A DNA stretch of 64,000 nucleotides from CAWCDJ01 sp963836015 (GTDB taxonomy: Bacteria > Acidobacteriota > Terriglobia > Bryobacterales > Bryobacteraceae), in contig CAWIIF010000010.1 in assembly GCA_963836015.1 (NCBI GenBank), positions 62,001-126,000 on the forward strand, written 5' to 3'. The translations under genes and the position numbers were made by a program. Positions 44,328-53,685 of the stretch are shown piece by piece; the stretch's first letter is position 1; every line of letters begins with the position of its first letter. A model generated the notes under the pieces. It saw only the letters and a list, made by a program, of their open reading frames with translations. It was not told where the DNA came from and did not search any database.

Positions 44328-46027
44328 TGCCGGGGCAAGGAGGAAGGAGGCGGCAAGCCCGGTCCTCTTCCGCCCTGCCGCGGCGACACGACGTATAGCG
44401 TCAAAAAGAGGAAGTTGCTCGAACCGATGGAACAGGGAAAATGCAGATAGCCGGTGGCGCTTCCCAGTCGCAGGTCGACCCGGTATATGCGCGCCAGCGA
44501 CCCCGGCTCCAGCCCCGCAAATAGAACGGTCGAATCGTAGCAGGTCATCGGTGCGGCAAGGCGAGCCAGCGGCTCGGTGGAAGGCGCCAGAGTGCCAGGC
44601 GGAACCTCAGGACTGACTGGCCCCAGTCCCACGGCCTCGATGTGAATGATCTCGCCGGAGTGCGCCGGGCTGCCGTTGCTGACCATCCCGTTCCCGTTCT
44701 GGTGGAAGATGACGCCGGCCCGGGGGTCTGTGGTGATGAGGATGTCGGATGTCGGGAAGTCGAAGGACGAGTGAACTCCCATCGCCTGCACGGTGAGTGT
44801 CTGCGTGCCGGCGGGCTGTATGTCCCAGGGAACAAGGTAGCCGGCGCTCGTGGGACTAACCTGCAGGACAGGAATCTGCCGGTCGCCGATCTCGACCGCG
44901 ACACCGCCCAACGATGTGCCCACCGGAGGCGCCGCCTGGAAAGACGTGTCCGAGAGGCCGACTCCGTAGACGGTTGCCGCCAGGCCCGCGTCGGTCGCGG
45001 CGCCCGATGTCAGGTAGGGCGTACGACCGACGATTTCGACCTGGGTTCCGGTTTCGGCGTTGATCTTGAGGAGCCGGCCGGCACCGGTCCCTGCATAGAC
45101 GATGCCTCCGCTGCCAGAGAGGACCGCGGCCGTGATCCCCGCGGGGTCGCTGGTCACCTGGCGCATGCCTGTGCCGTCCGTCTGAATGATGTAGGCCTGG
45201 CCTCCGCGCACAAACAGGGCACGCGTGCCGTCGTCGCTCAGTCCGCTGATGCCGGCCTGATCGGTCAGGACCAGTTGATCCTGCAGTGTCTGGAGATTTA
45301 AGCGGCGCACGCTGTTGCCGGTGGCATAAAGCGCCAGCGCACCGTCGGCATCGATCGCCAGCGGAGTGGCGTTCGGAACCGGAAACGGCTGCAAAGCCTG
45401 GCCGGGCCGGGCGACATAGGCCGCGTTAGCAAACGAGAATATGGCCGTGCCGTCATTTGCGATTGTCCGGCCGCCCGAGGCTAAGATCACCGGCCATGGC
45501 CCGGTGACACTCGGAAGGGGCACCGGCGTTTGCGTTCCCGTCTGCAAATCCAGGAACAACAGGGATCCCGAGGTGAACACACTGGACGTCGTGTCGGAAA
45601 TGGCATAACGCCCTCCGGGGCTCAGGTAGGCATAACCGGGCAGCTCCTGCTCGCCTGCAGCGGAGATCAGGTCCGTCGCTCTCAAAAACCCACGGCAGGG
45701 GCCGGAGTAACTCAACTGGCCGGGCGCCGCGACGGTTTTGCCATCGGCGGTAACCTCCGCGGCGTCGAGCGAATACTGCGTGCCGATTACACAGGCGCCC
45801 GTCGACGCCGGGTCGACCTTTTGCAGCAAGCGGAACAAGCGCACGCCGCTTTCGTCCGCCACGAAGAGCTTGCCGTAGTGCGGCTGGCCGGCGCCCTTCA
45901 GACTGAGCGTCGATGAGAAGTAGATGGAGGAGCCATCGTATGTTGTCGCGAGCCCCGAGAACTGGCCCCACAGGGGCGCGGCCGCGGCCGCAAGAACCAG
46001 GAGAGACCGGATCAATCGAACTCCCAT
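44324..46027 (-). CDS. Secreted beta-propeller-like protein with C-terminal TIGR03437 domain
   Basis: 567 residues: signal peptide (IRSLLVLAAAAAPLWG), about 300 residues of repeated beta-strand units of WD40/Lvp type (SPGGRYAISDTTSSVFTSGS, DDGTRALFVRGGQAYIIQTD), then the TIGR03437 domain (ATVYGVGLSDTSFQ, HIEAVGLGPVSPEVPPGTLA, FAGLEPGSLARIYRVDLRL). TIGR03437 is a Solibacter-lineage C-terminal module of unknown role. ATG 46027 overlaps the atl stop by 16 bases. This copy is intact, unlike the one at 4290-5865. Confidence 0.82.
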   Translation of the reverse strand: MGVRLIRSLLVLAAAAAPLWGQFSGLATTYDGSSIYFSSTLSLKGAGQPHYGKLFVADESGVRLFRLLQKVDPASTGACVIGTQYSLDAAEVTADGKTVAAPGQLSYSGPCRGFLRATDLISAAGEQELPGYAYLSPGGRYAISDTTSSVFTSGSLLFLDLQTGTQTPVPLPSVTGPWPVILASGGRTIANDGTAIFSFANAAYVARPGQALQPFPVPNATPLAIDADGALALYATGNSVRRLNLQTLQDQLVLTDQAGISGLSDDGTRALFVRGGQAYIIQTDGTGMRQVTSDPAGITAAVLSGSGGIVYAGTGAGRLLKINAETGTQVEIVGRTPYLTSGAATDAGLAATVYGVGLSDTSFQAAPPVGTSLGGVAVEIGDRQIPVLQVSPTSAGYLVPWDIQPAGTQTLTVQAMGVHSSFDFPTSDILITTDPRAGVIFHQNGNGMVSNGSPAHSGEIIHIEAVGLGPVSPEVPPGTLAPSTEPLARLAAPMTCYDSTVLFAGLEPGSLARIYRVDLRLGSATGYLHFPCSIGSSNFLFLTLYVVSPRQGGRGPGLPPPSSLPRH

Positions 46028-46362
46028 TGCCGGAAGCGGTGCTGGTGCTCGGCCATGTCTACGCACTTGCCCCGGAAGCGCACGCCTTCCATCTCAAGGC
46101 GCGTCCGCTGCTCGAGACCCGCTTCGTACTTCAGCTTGATTGCGCCGCCGGAGCCCACCACGCGCTGCCAGGGAAGCGTGCCGCCGCTCTTGCGCAGCAT
46201 TTGGGCGACATGCCGGTGATACAGCGGGTAACCGGCGGCCGCGGCCACCTGTCCGTAAGTCGCCACCTTGCCGCGCGGAATCTGGCGGATGATCTTGCGG
46301 AAGGCGGCGTCCCTTTGCTCGCTTTTGGGAGCGCGCAGCAGACGGCGCATCAATTCGTTCAC
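46012..46362 (-). CDS. atl: Alkyltransferase-like DNA-binding protein
   Basis: Binds O6-alkylguanine lesions and passes them to nucleotide excision repair. The 116-residue product is the MGMT DNA-binding domain (IIRQIPRGKVATYGQVAAAAG) with the reactive PCHR site replaced by PWQRVV, which is the definition of an ATL protein; it cannot accept the alkyl group itself. It overlaps tag by four bases (ATGA), so the two repair genes are coupled. uvrC lies elsewhere in this window. Confidence 0.88.
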   Translation of the reverse strand: MNELMRRLLRAPKSEQRDAAFRKIIRQIPRGKVATYGQVAAAAGYPLYHRHVAQMLRKSGGTLPWQRVVGSGGAIKLKYEAGLEQRTRLEMEGVRFRGKCVDMAEHQHRFRQWEFD

Positions 46363-46916
46363 TTCAGCTCCTTGTAGCGATGGCAGCTCACGAGGTGATC
46401 GTTCACCATCCCGGTGGCCTGCATGAAGGCATAGCAGATGGTGGAGCCGACGAACTTGAAGCCGCGACGTGCCAGGTCTTTGCTCATGGCGTCCGATTCC
46501 GCGGTGCGCGCCGGAACGTCGGCCATACTCTTCCAGCGATTCCTTAAAGGCTCGCCACCGGTGAACTGCCAGATGTAACGGTCAAACGTGCCGAACTCCT
46601 TTTGCACGTCGAGGAACGCTTGCGCATTGCGCACCGCCGCCGCGATCTTGAGCCGGTTGCGCACGATGCCCTCGTCCAGGAGCAGGGCCGCACACCTCTC
46701 CTCGCCATAGCGCGCGACTTTCCGTGGGTCGAAGCGATCGAACGCCTTCCGGTAGTTCGCGCGCTTGCGCAGAATCGTGGACCAGCTCAGGCCGGCCTGC
46801 GCGCCTTCCAGAATCAGGAACTCGAACAGCGTGCGCTCCTCGTGGGACGGCACGCCCCACTCCTGGTCGTGGTAGACGATCATCTCTTCAGTCGTGGCCC
46901 ATCCGCAGCGGGTCAT
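46359..46916 (-). CDS. tag: DNA-3-methyladenine glycosylase I
   Basis: Excises 3-methyladenine from alkylated DNA. The 185-residue product begins with the family zinc Cys (TRCGWATTEEMIVYHDQEWG), followed by LFEFLILEGAQAGLSWSTIL, the helix-hairpin-helix-like core and the C-terminal zinc ligands in GFKFVGSTICYAFMQATGMVNDHLVSCHRY. The four-base overlap with atl and the overlap with the gene behind its start (46913-46916) indicate one transcript. Confidence 0.94.
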   Translation of the reverse strand: MTRCGWATTEEMIVYHDQEWGVPSHEERTLFEFLILEGAQAGLSWSTILRKRANYRKAFDRFDPRKVARYGEERCAALLLDEGIVRNRLKIAAAVRNAQAFLDVQKEFGTFDRYIWQFTGGEPLRNRWKSMADVPARTAESDAMSKDLARRGFKFVGSTICYAFMQATGMVNDHLVSCHRYKELK

Positions 46917-49436
46917 GCCGGAACCACCCGGATGCGTTCACCGCGGCGCGTCGGAAATTCGAGCAGCGAACCCGAAAGGACCCGTCCCGCGACCGCCACA
47001 CGAGCCTCGCCCCACGGGTTTCGCAGGCGGCAGGGCGCGCCGGCGTGGGATTCGAGCTCGACGAACTCGACGCGCCCGCTCTTGTATGACGCGGTCACCA
47101 GGAAACCGCCGCGCGCCAGCAACTGGAACGAGGCGTCCTGCTCCCTGGGCCACGCCGGGAAAACGTGGATCACCGGATCTTCTCCGGGCGCGGGCGACTG
47201 GCTTTGCAGCAATGCCTGGTGCAGCGCTTCGCAAGCCCGTCCCAATCGCTGCGCATCGAGCGCCTGCGGCCCTTCGCGCAGCGTCATCCGGTTGGCCAGC
47301 ACGCCGCCGTTTTTGTAGGAGGTGGAACGCTCCGGCGCATGTACCTGGATCTGTGCCGGCATCAGGTACCGCACGGCATCCGCCCTGCCCAGCGAGGCCC
47401 CGGCGATCGCCAGCTTCGAAAGCACCGAGACGTTGGTATTCGCGCTGATCCCGTTGTGGAAATACTGGTCGAAGGTCGTGTTGGCGATCTCGCGCAGGTC
47501 CCCTTCGCACAGTTCGAAGAGCCACATCGGCAGGCTGTTGGCGTCCGGCAGCAGTCCCCCCGCCTTCACAGCAGGCTGGCGGCCGCGGACGAATACGCGC
47601 GGGCCGCGATAATCGGCAGGCTTGAGCGCATCCGGGTCAGTGCTGGTCGGGAGCGGCGCCAGATTCTCGAGAAACTCGCGCCAGACCGGCTGGAGATCGG
47701 CATCGGCGTTGAGGATTTTGGCCGCCCGCAACAGCGCCGCCGTCACACCATGCATGGCCGAGAGGTCTTCGTCGCTGTCGCGGGTGCCGTAGACGCTCTC
47801 GTTGCTGTTAGTCCAGTGGATGTGATACTTGCCGTCGGCCTCCTTGCTGACGTTGGGAAAATTGCGATAGAACTCCACCGCCCCTTTGAGCATGGGGTAG
47901 GCGCGGTCGCGCAGCCATTCGCGGTCCTGGGTGAACTCATACCGCCGCCAAAAGTAGTAGGCGATTTTGGCGGTGCTGCCCAGGATGTGGGAGACGGCGC
48001 CATATGGCCCGAAGCCGCGCTCGGTGATGACCCACTTTCCGTTCACCCAGCTTCCGCCGCCAATCCAGTTCCACCGGCTGGAGTGCGGATGACCGGTCTG
48101 CGCATACTCCATGAACTTCGGCGACCGCTCCTCCCAGGGCTTGCGCCGCAGGTAGAGCTCGCGCATCTCGGCGGCGATGTCGTCCGGCAGCGCGGCCAGG
48201 CCGTCGAAGTACGAGGTCTCCGCGATGTAGATCCCCTGGCTGCCCCACTCCTGCCGGGCCGCGGCCGCGGAGGCATCGTACATCCCGCTGTACATGGAGA
48301 AGACCGGGTCCAGCAGTTCCAAGCGGTTGGAAGCGAAGACGGCCTCGTAGTAGCAGCTCAGGTTGGCGTACCAGTGCTGCGCGCCCCAGGTGCGCAGGTC
48401 GCCGCCCGTATTCCACAGCATGCCGTTGAATTTGGGCGGGTATTTGCCGCGCGACGTGGCGGCCATCAGGTACAGATAGTAGAAGTAGTGCTGCTGGAGG
48501 AGCGGGCTGGACGGCAGCGAAACGTAACCGCGCGACCAGAACTCGCGCCACCATGCGGCAGTCTCCTTCGAAAGTGCGTCCCATCCCTGGACCTCCGCCG
48601 CGTCGAGATCGGTTAGTGCGGCCGCGGCGACATCCGCCTTCGGATCGAAGGTCGCGGCGCTCGCAATCAGAATCGTGAACGGACCGCTTCCGGGCGCCGC
48701 CTCCAGCCGTACTTCGGTCTCGCTCGCGAACTCGGCGCGCGCATCCCTTCCGGCGATCCCGATGGCGACCGCCGACTGGCAGCAGTAGGCGCCCTCGCGG
48801 AAATCCTGCGTCAGGGCGATCCTTCCGCCGCGGATCAGCAGCCGCGAAGCCGCCGTGTGGTTGCGGTTCGGCACCGTGACGACGTGCTCGCGCACGAAGG
48901 TCTCGAGCTGGCCGCCGAAATACTTCGATTCGTAGCGCAGCATCCTCAGCCGCACGTTCAGTCTTCCGGAGCCGGGCACTTGCACCGCGATCACGTCGCG
49001 GGAGGGGGACGCGGCCAGGCGGACTCCGCCGACCGTCAACTGGCCGTCGAACACCGAGAGGTGCTGGCGGAATCCGGCTTCGGGAAACGGCTCGCCTTCG
49101 AACTCGAGGTCCACATAGGCGCAGCCGCCGCAGTAGTCGTCATGCCGCTCGAAAAAGCTGTGAGCTCGCGGAGTTGTTGGCGTAAACGTCGGGCCGGTTG
49201 ATCTGCATGCGCAGCCGGTTGGGCGTGGTCCATACCAGCGTGCCCATGCGCCCGTTGCCGATGGGCATGCCCTCTTCGCTGCGGGGCACGGGCTTTTCAT
49301 AGACCAGGTCCGCGGTGGATACGAGCGCGCGCAGGTCCGGGGCGGGGGGCGGGGCGTCCTGTGCCGCGGCGGCCACTCCAGCTACCGTGGCGGCGAGAAA
49401 CGTGCGGCGTGAGAGATCACTGGCATCGGGCGGCAT
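46913..49436 (-). pseudogene. Glycosidase-like (alpha/alpha)6-barrel protein, one frameshift
   Basis: N-terminus in one frame: RR leader (LSRRTFLAATVAGVAAAA) and EEGMPIGNGRMGTLVW, a GH95/DUF5703-like opening, ending at VYANNSASS. One extra base near 49160 breaks the frame; the rest (HSFFERHDDYCGGCAYVDLE onward) continues about 750 residues in the next frame to 46913 without another stop. Barrel landmarks include GMLWNTGGDLRTWGAQHWYANL, WNWIGGGSW and NSNESVYGTRDSDEDLSAMHG. Read through, it has about 840 residues. Probable polysaccharide-degrading enzyme; substrate unknown. Either a fresh pseudogene or a sequencing error. Confidence 0.75.
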
Positions 49437-50622
49437 GCAACAATTCCTTGTCGATCGTGAGATTGAAACATCCAGGTCCTTCGATCTTATCCAGCATCAG
49501 CCCGTTCCAGAAAAGCTGGCCGTCCTGCGCCCACCCGGGAGGCACCGTAATTCTCATTTCCGTGACCGAGCGGCTGACGATCTGGATCTGGTTTTCGGCC
49601 GGCAGGTATTGTCCTTGCACACGAGCCGTCACCACCGGCTCCCGCCGCGGCAGCACCACGCTCGTTTCGATCCGAACGCGATCCTTGCCGCGCTGCACAG
49701 TCGCGACAATAGGCCGCGATTCGGTGAACTTCGCCATGGTCTGAACATACTGGCGGGCATCCACGACCGGGCGGCCGTCGAGCGCCACGATGCGGTCGCC
49801 GGTCTTGAGCGGCCCGCTGTACTTCGGGGGGAGCATGGAAACCAGCACGCCCGGCCCCGGGTCCGTCATTTTGAAGCCGAAGCCTCCCAGGTCGAGCGCC
49901 GCGCCGGCAGCGGCCGGAATGCGCGTCGAGGGCAGCACGTCGTTGCGCTCGCCGGCGTCGAATTTGGTCATGCGGATCCAGTAGCAGCCGGCAAACGCCG
50001 GTGAATTCGTTTCGCAGTCGATCTCGGTCGGGAACTCCTCGCGCTTGTGCCCTCCGAGCCAGTCAAGCAAGGCCGCATCGGTGAAGGACTTATCGGCCGC
50101 GCGCCACTCCAGGTTGAGGCCGGCTCCCTTGAGCTTCGCGGCCAGCGCCTGGTCATCCGGGCCGTTCCCGACCCACAGCACCGGCACGTGCAGGAAGTTG
50201 GAGCTGAAGATGCGATCGGTGTCGATGGCCGCTTCGGGCGACCCCTCGATGGCAATCGCGGCAGCCCACAAATCGGGAATGCGGGAAACCGTATAGAACA
50301 CCACGGCGGCAGCGCTGCCGCGGCCCGCCAGGTAAACGCGGTCGGCGTCGATGCCGCCGGCCGCCACTGCCTTCTGCACCGCCGCGGCCAGCGCCAGCGC
50401 GCGGGCGTCGGCATTCTCCGCGGCCGCCGGCGCGATGACACGCCACCTGGCGCTCTTCGCCAGGGCTTCCCACTGCGGCGCGTCCGCCGGATCGACCAGC
50501 GCGATCGCCGGAGCCTTCCCGTCCGCCGGGCCGGGAGTCTGGGCGGCAGCCAGGCCGCATGCCAGCAGGCTAATTATGGCGCAGGCGGGAACGGATCTTC
50601 TTGGCCAGCTTTTCGATTTCAT
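49417..50622 (-). CDS. Secreted alpha/beta-hydrolase-like protein with PDZ domain
   Basis: 401 residues with a signal peptide (PACAIISLLACGLAAAQ). The N-terminal half resembles an esterase/hydrolase fold (RVYLAGRGSAAAVVFYTV, a GxGSA elbow, though the nucleophile and other triad residues are not certain). Residues near 250-325 form a PDZ-like domain (GFGFKMTDPGPGVLVSMLPP, PLKTGDRIVALDGRPVVDAR). It overlaps the downstream frameshifted glycosidase gene by 20 bases and the upstream small gene by 53, so all are probably one transcript. Specific role unknown. Confidence 0.75.
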   Translation of the reverse strand: MKSKSWPRRSVPACAIISLLACGLAAAQTPGPADGKAPAIALVDPADAPQWEALAKSARWRVIAPAAAENADARALALAAAVQKAVAAGGIDADRVYLAGRGSAAAVVFYTVSRIPDLWAAAIAIEGSPEAAIDTDRIFSSNFLHVPVLWVGNGPDDQALAAKLKGAGLNLEWRAADKSFTDAALLDWLGGHKREEFPTEIDCETNSPAFAGCYWIRMTKFDAGERNDVLPSTRIPAAAGAALDLGGFGFKMTDPGPGVLVSMLPPKYSGPLKTGDRIVALDGRPVVDARQYVQTMAKFTESRPIVATVQRGKDRVRIETSVVLPRREPVVTARVQGQYLPAENQIQIVSRSVTEMRITVPPGWAQDGQLFWNGLMLDKIEGPGCFNLTIDKELLHAARCQ

Positions 50623-50896
50623 CCGCTTTCTTCAAAGTGTCGAGGGAAAGGACGAAGCGGTCGTTCTTCTCCAGCTCGAGCTGCAGTTGCTGCGCCAGGT
50701 CGGCCAGGCGTGCCGCGTCCTTGATGTTCTGCTCGTGTTCGGCCTTCAGGATCTCATCCCGCTGCAGCTTGCCGTTCGGCAACTGGACGTTTTCCGGATC
50801 CCTCTGGCCAACGCCCCCATCCGACTGCTGCGCCGTCATCGGGGTGAGGACCGCCATCATCAACACAATCACAGAGTGCCGAAGGCTTAGTCTCAT
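50570..50896 (-). CDS. Small secreted coiled-coil protein
   Basis: 108 residues: signal peptide (RHSVIVLMMAVLTPMTAQ), a short linker, then a heptad-rich helix (DAARLADLAQQLQLELEK, LDTLKKADEIEKLAKKIRS). No family recognised. Its 3' end overlaps the next gene by 53 bases, and the codon pattern in the overlap favours both frames only weakly, so the exact start of the PDZ gene may be further in. Confidence 0.65.
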   Translation of the reverse strand: MRLSLRHSVIVLMMAVLTPMTAQQSDGGVGQRDPENVQLPNGKLQRDEILKAEHEQNIKDAARLADLAQQLQLELEKNDRFVLSLDTLKKADEIEKLAKKIRSRLRHN

Positions 50897-50953
50897 GGCA
50901 GAACCTGCCCCCTATCATAGCCAAAGACGAAGAGGCCGCTGAAGCGTCCCTGT

Positions 50954-50959
50954 TATCAT
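50954..50959 (+). promoter_or_regulatory. -10-like box (TATCAT) of hom, near-leaderless
   Basis: TATCAT nine bases before ATG 50969; the only purine-rich stretch (GGAGGAAG) lies inside the coding sequence. Confidence 0.45.
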
Positions 50960-50968
50960 GGAACAAAT

Positions 50969-52273
50969 ATGGAGGAAGTAAAGGTAGGGATCGTCGGCCT
51001 GGGCAATGTGGGCTCGGGGACCCTCGCCATTCTGGCCGAAAACGCCGACTCGATCGCCCTGAAGCTCGGCTTTCGGTTGAAGGTGGCCGCCGTCTGCAGC
51101 CGCTCGGTTCACACCAAGGAGATTCCCGCGGCGCTCGGCAGCGTGTTCAAGACTACCGACTGGCGCGAGCTGGTGGCGCATCCGGACGTCCAGATCGTGG
51201 CCGAGCTGGTGGGCGGCACGGGAGTGGCCGGCGAGATTTTCGATGCCGCCATCGCGCACCGCAAGTCCGTGGTCACCGCCAACAAGGAGCTGATGGCCGC
51301 CTGCGGCCCCGAAATCTGGGACCGCGCCATCCGCGCCGGCATCAACCTGGCGATGGAGGCCAGCGTGTGCGGCGGCATCCCCATCCACGCGGTGCTGCGC
51401 GAGGGTATCTCGGGGGACCGTGTGACGGCCCTCTACGGCATCCTCAACGGCACCTGCAACTATATCCTCACCGAGATGGAAAAGCGCCAGATGCCGCTCG
51501 CGGCGCTGATCGAGGAATCGCAGCGTCTGGGCTATGCGGAGGCCGACCCCAGCGCCGACATCGACGGTTTCGACGCCCGCTCTAAGCTGGTGCTGCTGGC
51601 CGCCCTCGCGTTCGGCGAGAAGATCACTCCTTCCGATATCTTCATGGAAGGCATCCGCCGCATCTCGCCGCTCGATTTTCAATATGCCCGACAGTTGAAC
51701 CACACCATCCGCCTGGTGTGCGGCGCGCGGAAACTGCCGGACGGCCTGATCCTGTTCGTGCGGCCCGCGCTGATTCCGTCATCGACCATCCTGGCCGGCG
51801 TCCTGGGCGCCTATAACGCCGTGTGGGTGAAAGGCCAGTACGGCGAGGACACCTTCTACTACGGATGGGGCGCCGGCGCGCGGCCTACGGGAGTCGCGGT
51901 AGTGAGCGACCTGATGCGCGTGGCACGCGAGATCCGCAGCGGCAGCCCCGAGCGCGTCTCTCCCTTCGCCCACGAGCGCCTGGGCGATTACCGGCCGGTC
52001 TCCGTGACACTGCAGAAGCGCGCCTACTACCTGCGTTTCCGCGTGGAGGATCGCCCCGGCATCATCGCCCGTCTGGCGGGAATCCTCGCCAGCAAGAACA
52101 TCAGCCTGGAAGCCGTCCTGCAGGAGCCCTGCACCACCAAGGACGACCTTCCGTTCGTCATCACGGTGGAACCCACCTCGGAACAGTCCATCCGCGAGGC
52201 GGTGGACGAGATGGCCCAGCTCGATTTCATGCGCGAGGCCCCGCTGGCCTTGCCGATGGAGACCGCGTTATGA
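50969..52273 (+). CDS. hom: Homoserine dehydrogenase
   Basis: Reduces aspartate semialdehyde to homoserine, the branch point to threonine and methionine. The 434-residue product has the NAD(P) loop VGIVGLGNVGSGTLAIL, the catalytic domain (GILNGTCNYILTEM, GYAEADPSADIDGFDARSKL with the catalytic Asp/Lys) and a C-terminal ACT domain (YYLRFRVEDRPGIIARLAGI) that usually gives threonine feedback inhibition. Four-base overlap (ATGA) with the methyltransferase gene behind it. Confidence 0.95.
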   Translation: MEEVKVGIVGLGNVGSGTLAILAENADSIALKLGFRLKVAAVCSRSVHTKEIPAALGSVFKTTDWRELVAHPDVQIVAELVGGTGVAGEIFDAAIAHRKSVVTANKELMAACGPEIWDRAIRAGINLAMEASVCGGIPIHAVLREGISGDRVTALYGILNGTCNYILTEMEKRQMPLAALIEESQRLGYAEADPSADIDGFDARSKLVLLAALAFGEKITPSDIFMEGIRRISPLDFQYARQLNHTIRLVCGARKLPDGLILFVRPALIPSSTILAGVLGAYNAVWVKGQYGEDTFYYGWGAGARPTGVAVVSDLMRVAREIRSGSPERVSPFAHERLGDYRPVSVTLQKRAYYLRFRVEDRPGIIARLAGILASKNISLEAVLQEPCTTKDDLPFVITVEPTSEQSIREAVDEMAQLDFMREAPLALPMETAL

Positions 52274-52941
52274 AGCTGCCTGCAATCTGTGCCGCGCTGG
52301 CGCTCGCCTCGGGCCTTTCGGCCCAGGTGGCCACCCAGGCCAACCAGGGCTACCGCACACCCCAGCAGCGGGAGGCTCTTGCGCGGGGTCTCGGCAACCC
52401 CAATCGCGACGAGGTCCAGCGGCCGCGGGAACTCGTCAGGCTGATGGGTATCGAGAAAGGCATGACCGTGGCGGACGTGGGCACCGGCGTCGGCTATATG
52501 CTGCCCTTCCTCAGCCGCGCCGTCGGTCCGGAAGGCAAGATCATCGCCGAGGACATCTTCGACGACTTCCTGGCCGCCGCGAAGCAGCGCGCCGAGGACC
52601 AGCATTTGACCAACGTCACCTTCATCAAGGGCGCCGCCGCCGATCCCGGGCTGCCGGAAGGACAGTTGGATACAATCCTGGCGCTCGATGTGTATCATCA
52701 CTTCGATTACCCGGAAAAAATGCTCGCGGCTTTCCACAAAGCTCTCAAGCCCGGTGGGAAACTGATAATCGTGGAGTATTACAAGCGTCCCGATGCCATG
52801 GCGAACGGGATGGCCATGACCCACATCCGGCTGGATATGCCGGACGTCATCAAAGAGGTCGAAGCCAACCACTTCCACCTGGTGATGGAGAAGGAAACGA
52901 TTAAGAATTCCCAGTATTTGCTGATGCTGGAGAAGAGTTAG
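52270..52941 (+). CDS. SAM-dependent methyltransferase with signal peptide
   Basis: 223 residues. The start is coupled to the hom stop. The N-terminus is a clear signal peptide (LPAICAALALASGLSAQ, cut near residue 19), yet the body is a class I methyltransferase: motif I VADVGTGVGYMLPFLSRAVG near residue 70, acidic EDIF, ILALDVYHHF and LKPGGKLIIVEYY. SAM is not known in the periplasm, so the leader may be an anchor with the domain inside, or the protein may have lost SAM use. Substrate unknown. Confidence 0.82.
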   Translation: MKLPAICAALALASGLSAQVATQANQGYRTPQQREALARGLGNPNRDEVQRPRELVRLMGIEKGMTVADVGTGVGYMLPFLSRAVGPEGKIIAEDIFDDFLAAAKQRAEDQHLTNVTFIKGAAADPGLPEGQLDTILALDVYHHFDYPEKMLAAFHKALKPGGKLIIVEYYKRPDAMANGMAMTHIRLDMPDVIKEVEANHFHLVMEKETIKNSQYLLMLEKS

Positions 52942-52950
52942 GTTTTTTAC

Positions 52951-53682
52951 ATGAAGAAGGTCTTGCAATACGTAATGCGCGCCGCGCTGCCGCTGGCGCT
53001 TCTGCTCCCTCTGGGCGCCCAGGACACCGGCATCACGCGGCAACAGGCCGACGAGATCCTCAACGAGCTCCGCCAGATCCGCCAGCTCCTGGAGAAACAG
53101 GCGAAGCCCGCCGCGCCGCAGGAGCCGCAGCCCACCGAGGCCAAGCTCAAGCTCGAGGGAGCCGAGATGCTCGGCTCGAAGGATGCGCCGCTCACCATCG
53201 TGGAGTTCACCGACTACCAGTGCCCGTTCTGCCAGCGTTTCTTCCTGACCACGTTTCCCGAACTGAAGAAGAGCTACATCGACACCGGGAAAGTGCGGTT
53301 CTACAGCCGCGACATGCCGCTCGATTTCCATGCCAACGCGATGCGCGCGGCCCAGGCGGCCCGCTGCGCGGCCGACCAGAAGCAGTTCTGGACGCTGCGC
53401 GACATCATGGGCGCGCACCCCGACAAGCTGGATATGGCCAGCCTGGTCTCCTACGCGAGCGACCTGAAAATGGACGTCCCTAAATTTCGCGGATGCGTGG
53501 AGAGCGAAAAGTACAAGAACGCCGTGCAGAGCGATGTGATGGAAGCTATGAAGATCGGGGCCACCGGCACGCCTTCTTTCGTCATCGGTAAGAGCACGCC
53601 CGAAGGTGTGGATGGCGAGCTGATGATCGGCGCCATGCCCTATGGCATGTTCGACGACAAGCTCAAAAACCTGACGAAGTAG
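52951..53682 (+). CDS. DsbA/Vkor-associated thioredoxin-fold oxidoreductase
   Basis: Exported thiol-disulfide oxidoreductase of the DsbA-like (thioredoxin_4) family, 243 residues. Signal peptide (RAALPLALLLPLGAQ), a helical Gln/Pro linker, then the active site CPFC in VEFTDYQCPFCQRFF near residue 90, and the cis-Pro loop ATGTPSFVIG near 210. Relatives act as disulfide oxidases or isomerases. The gene follows the methyltransferase by nine bases and so shares its transcript. Confidence 0.88.
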   Translation: MKKVLQYVMRAALPLALLLPLGAQDTGITRQQADEILNELRQIRQLLEKQAKPAAPQEPQPTEAKLKLEGAEMLGSKDAPLTIVEFTDYQCPFCQRFFLTTFPELKKSYIDTGKVRFYSRDMPLDFHANAMRAAQAARCAADQKQFWTLRDIMGAHPDKLDMASLVSYASDLKMDVPKFRGCVESEKYKNAVQSDVMEAMKIGATGTPSFVIGKSTPEGVDGELMIGAMPYGMFDDKLKNLTK

Positions 53683-53685
53683 CGG

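Noticed and set aside
47165..48616. 483-residue open frame on the + strand
   Set aside because: Antisense to the glycosidase-like gene, whose reverse-strand translation shows family landmarks.
51823..52269. Longer methyltransferase reading from inside hom
   Set aside because: That part is an out-of-frame shadow of hom; the signal peptide begins at ATG 52270, coupled to the hom stop.
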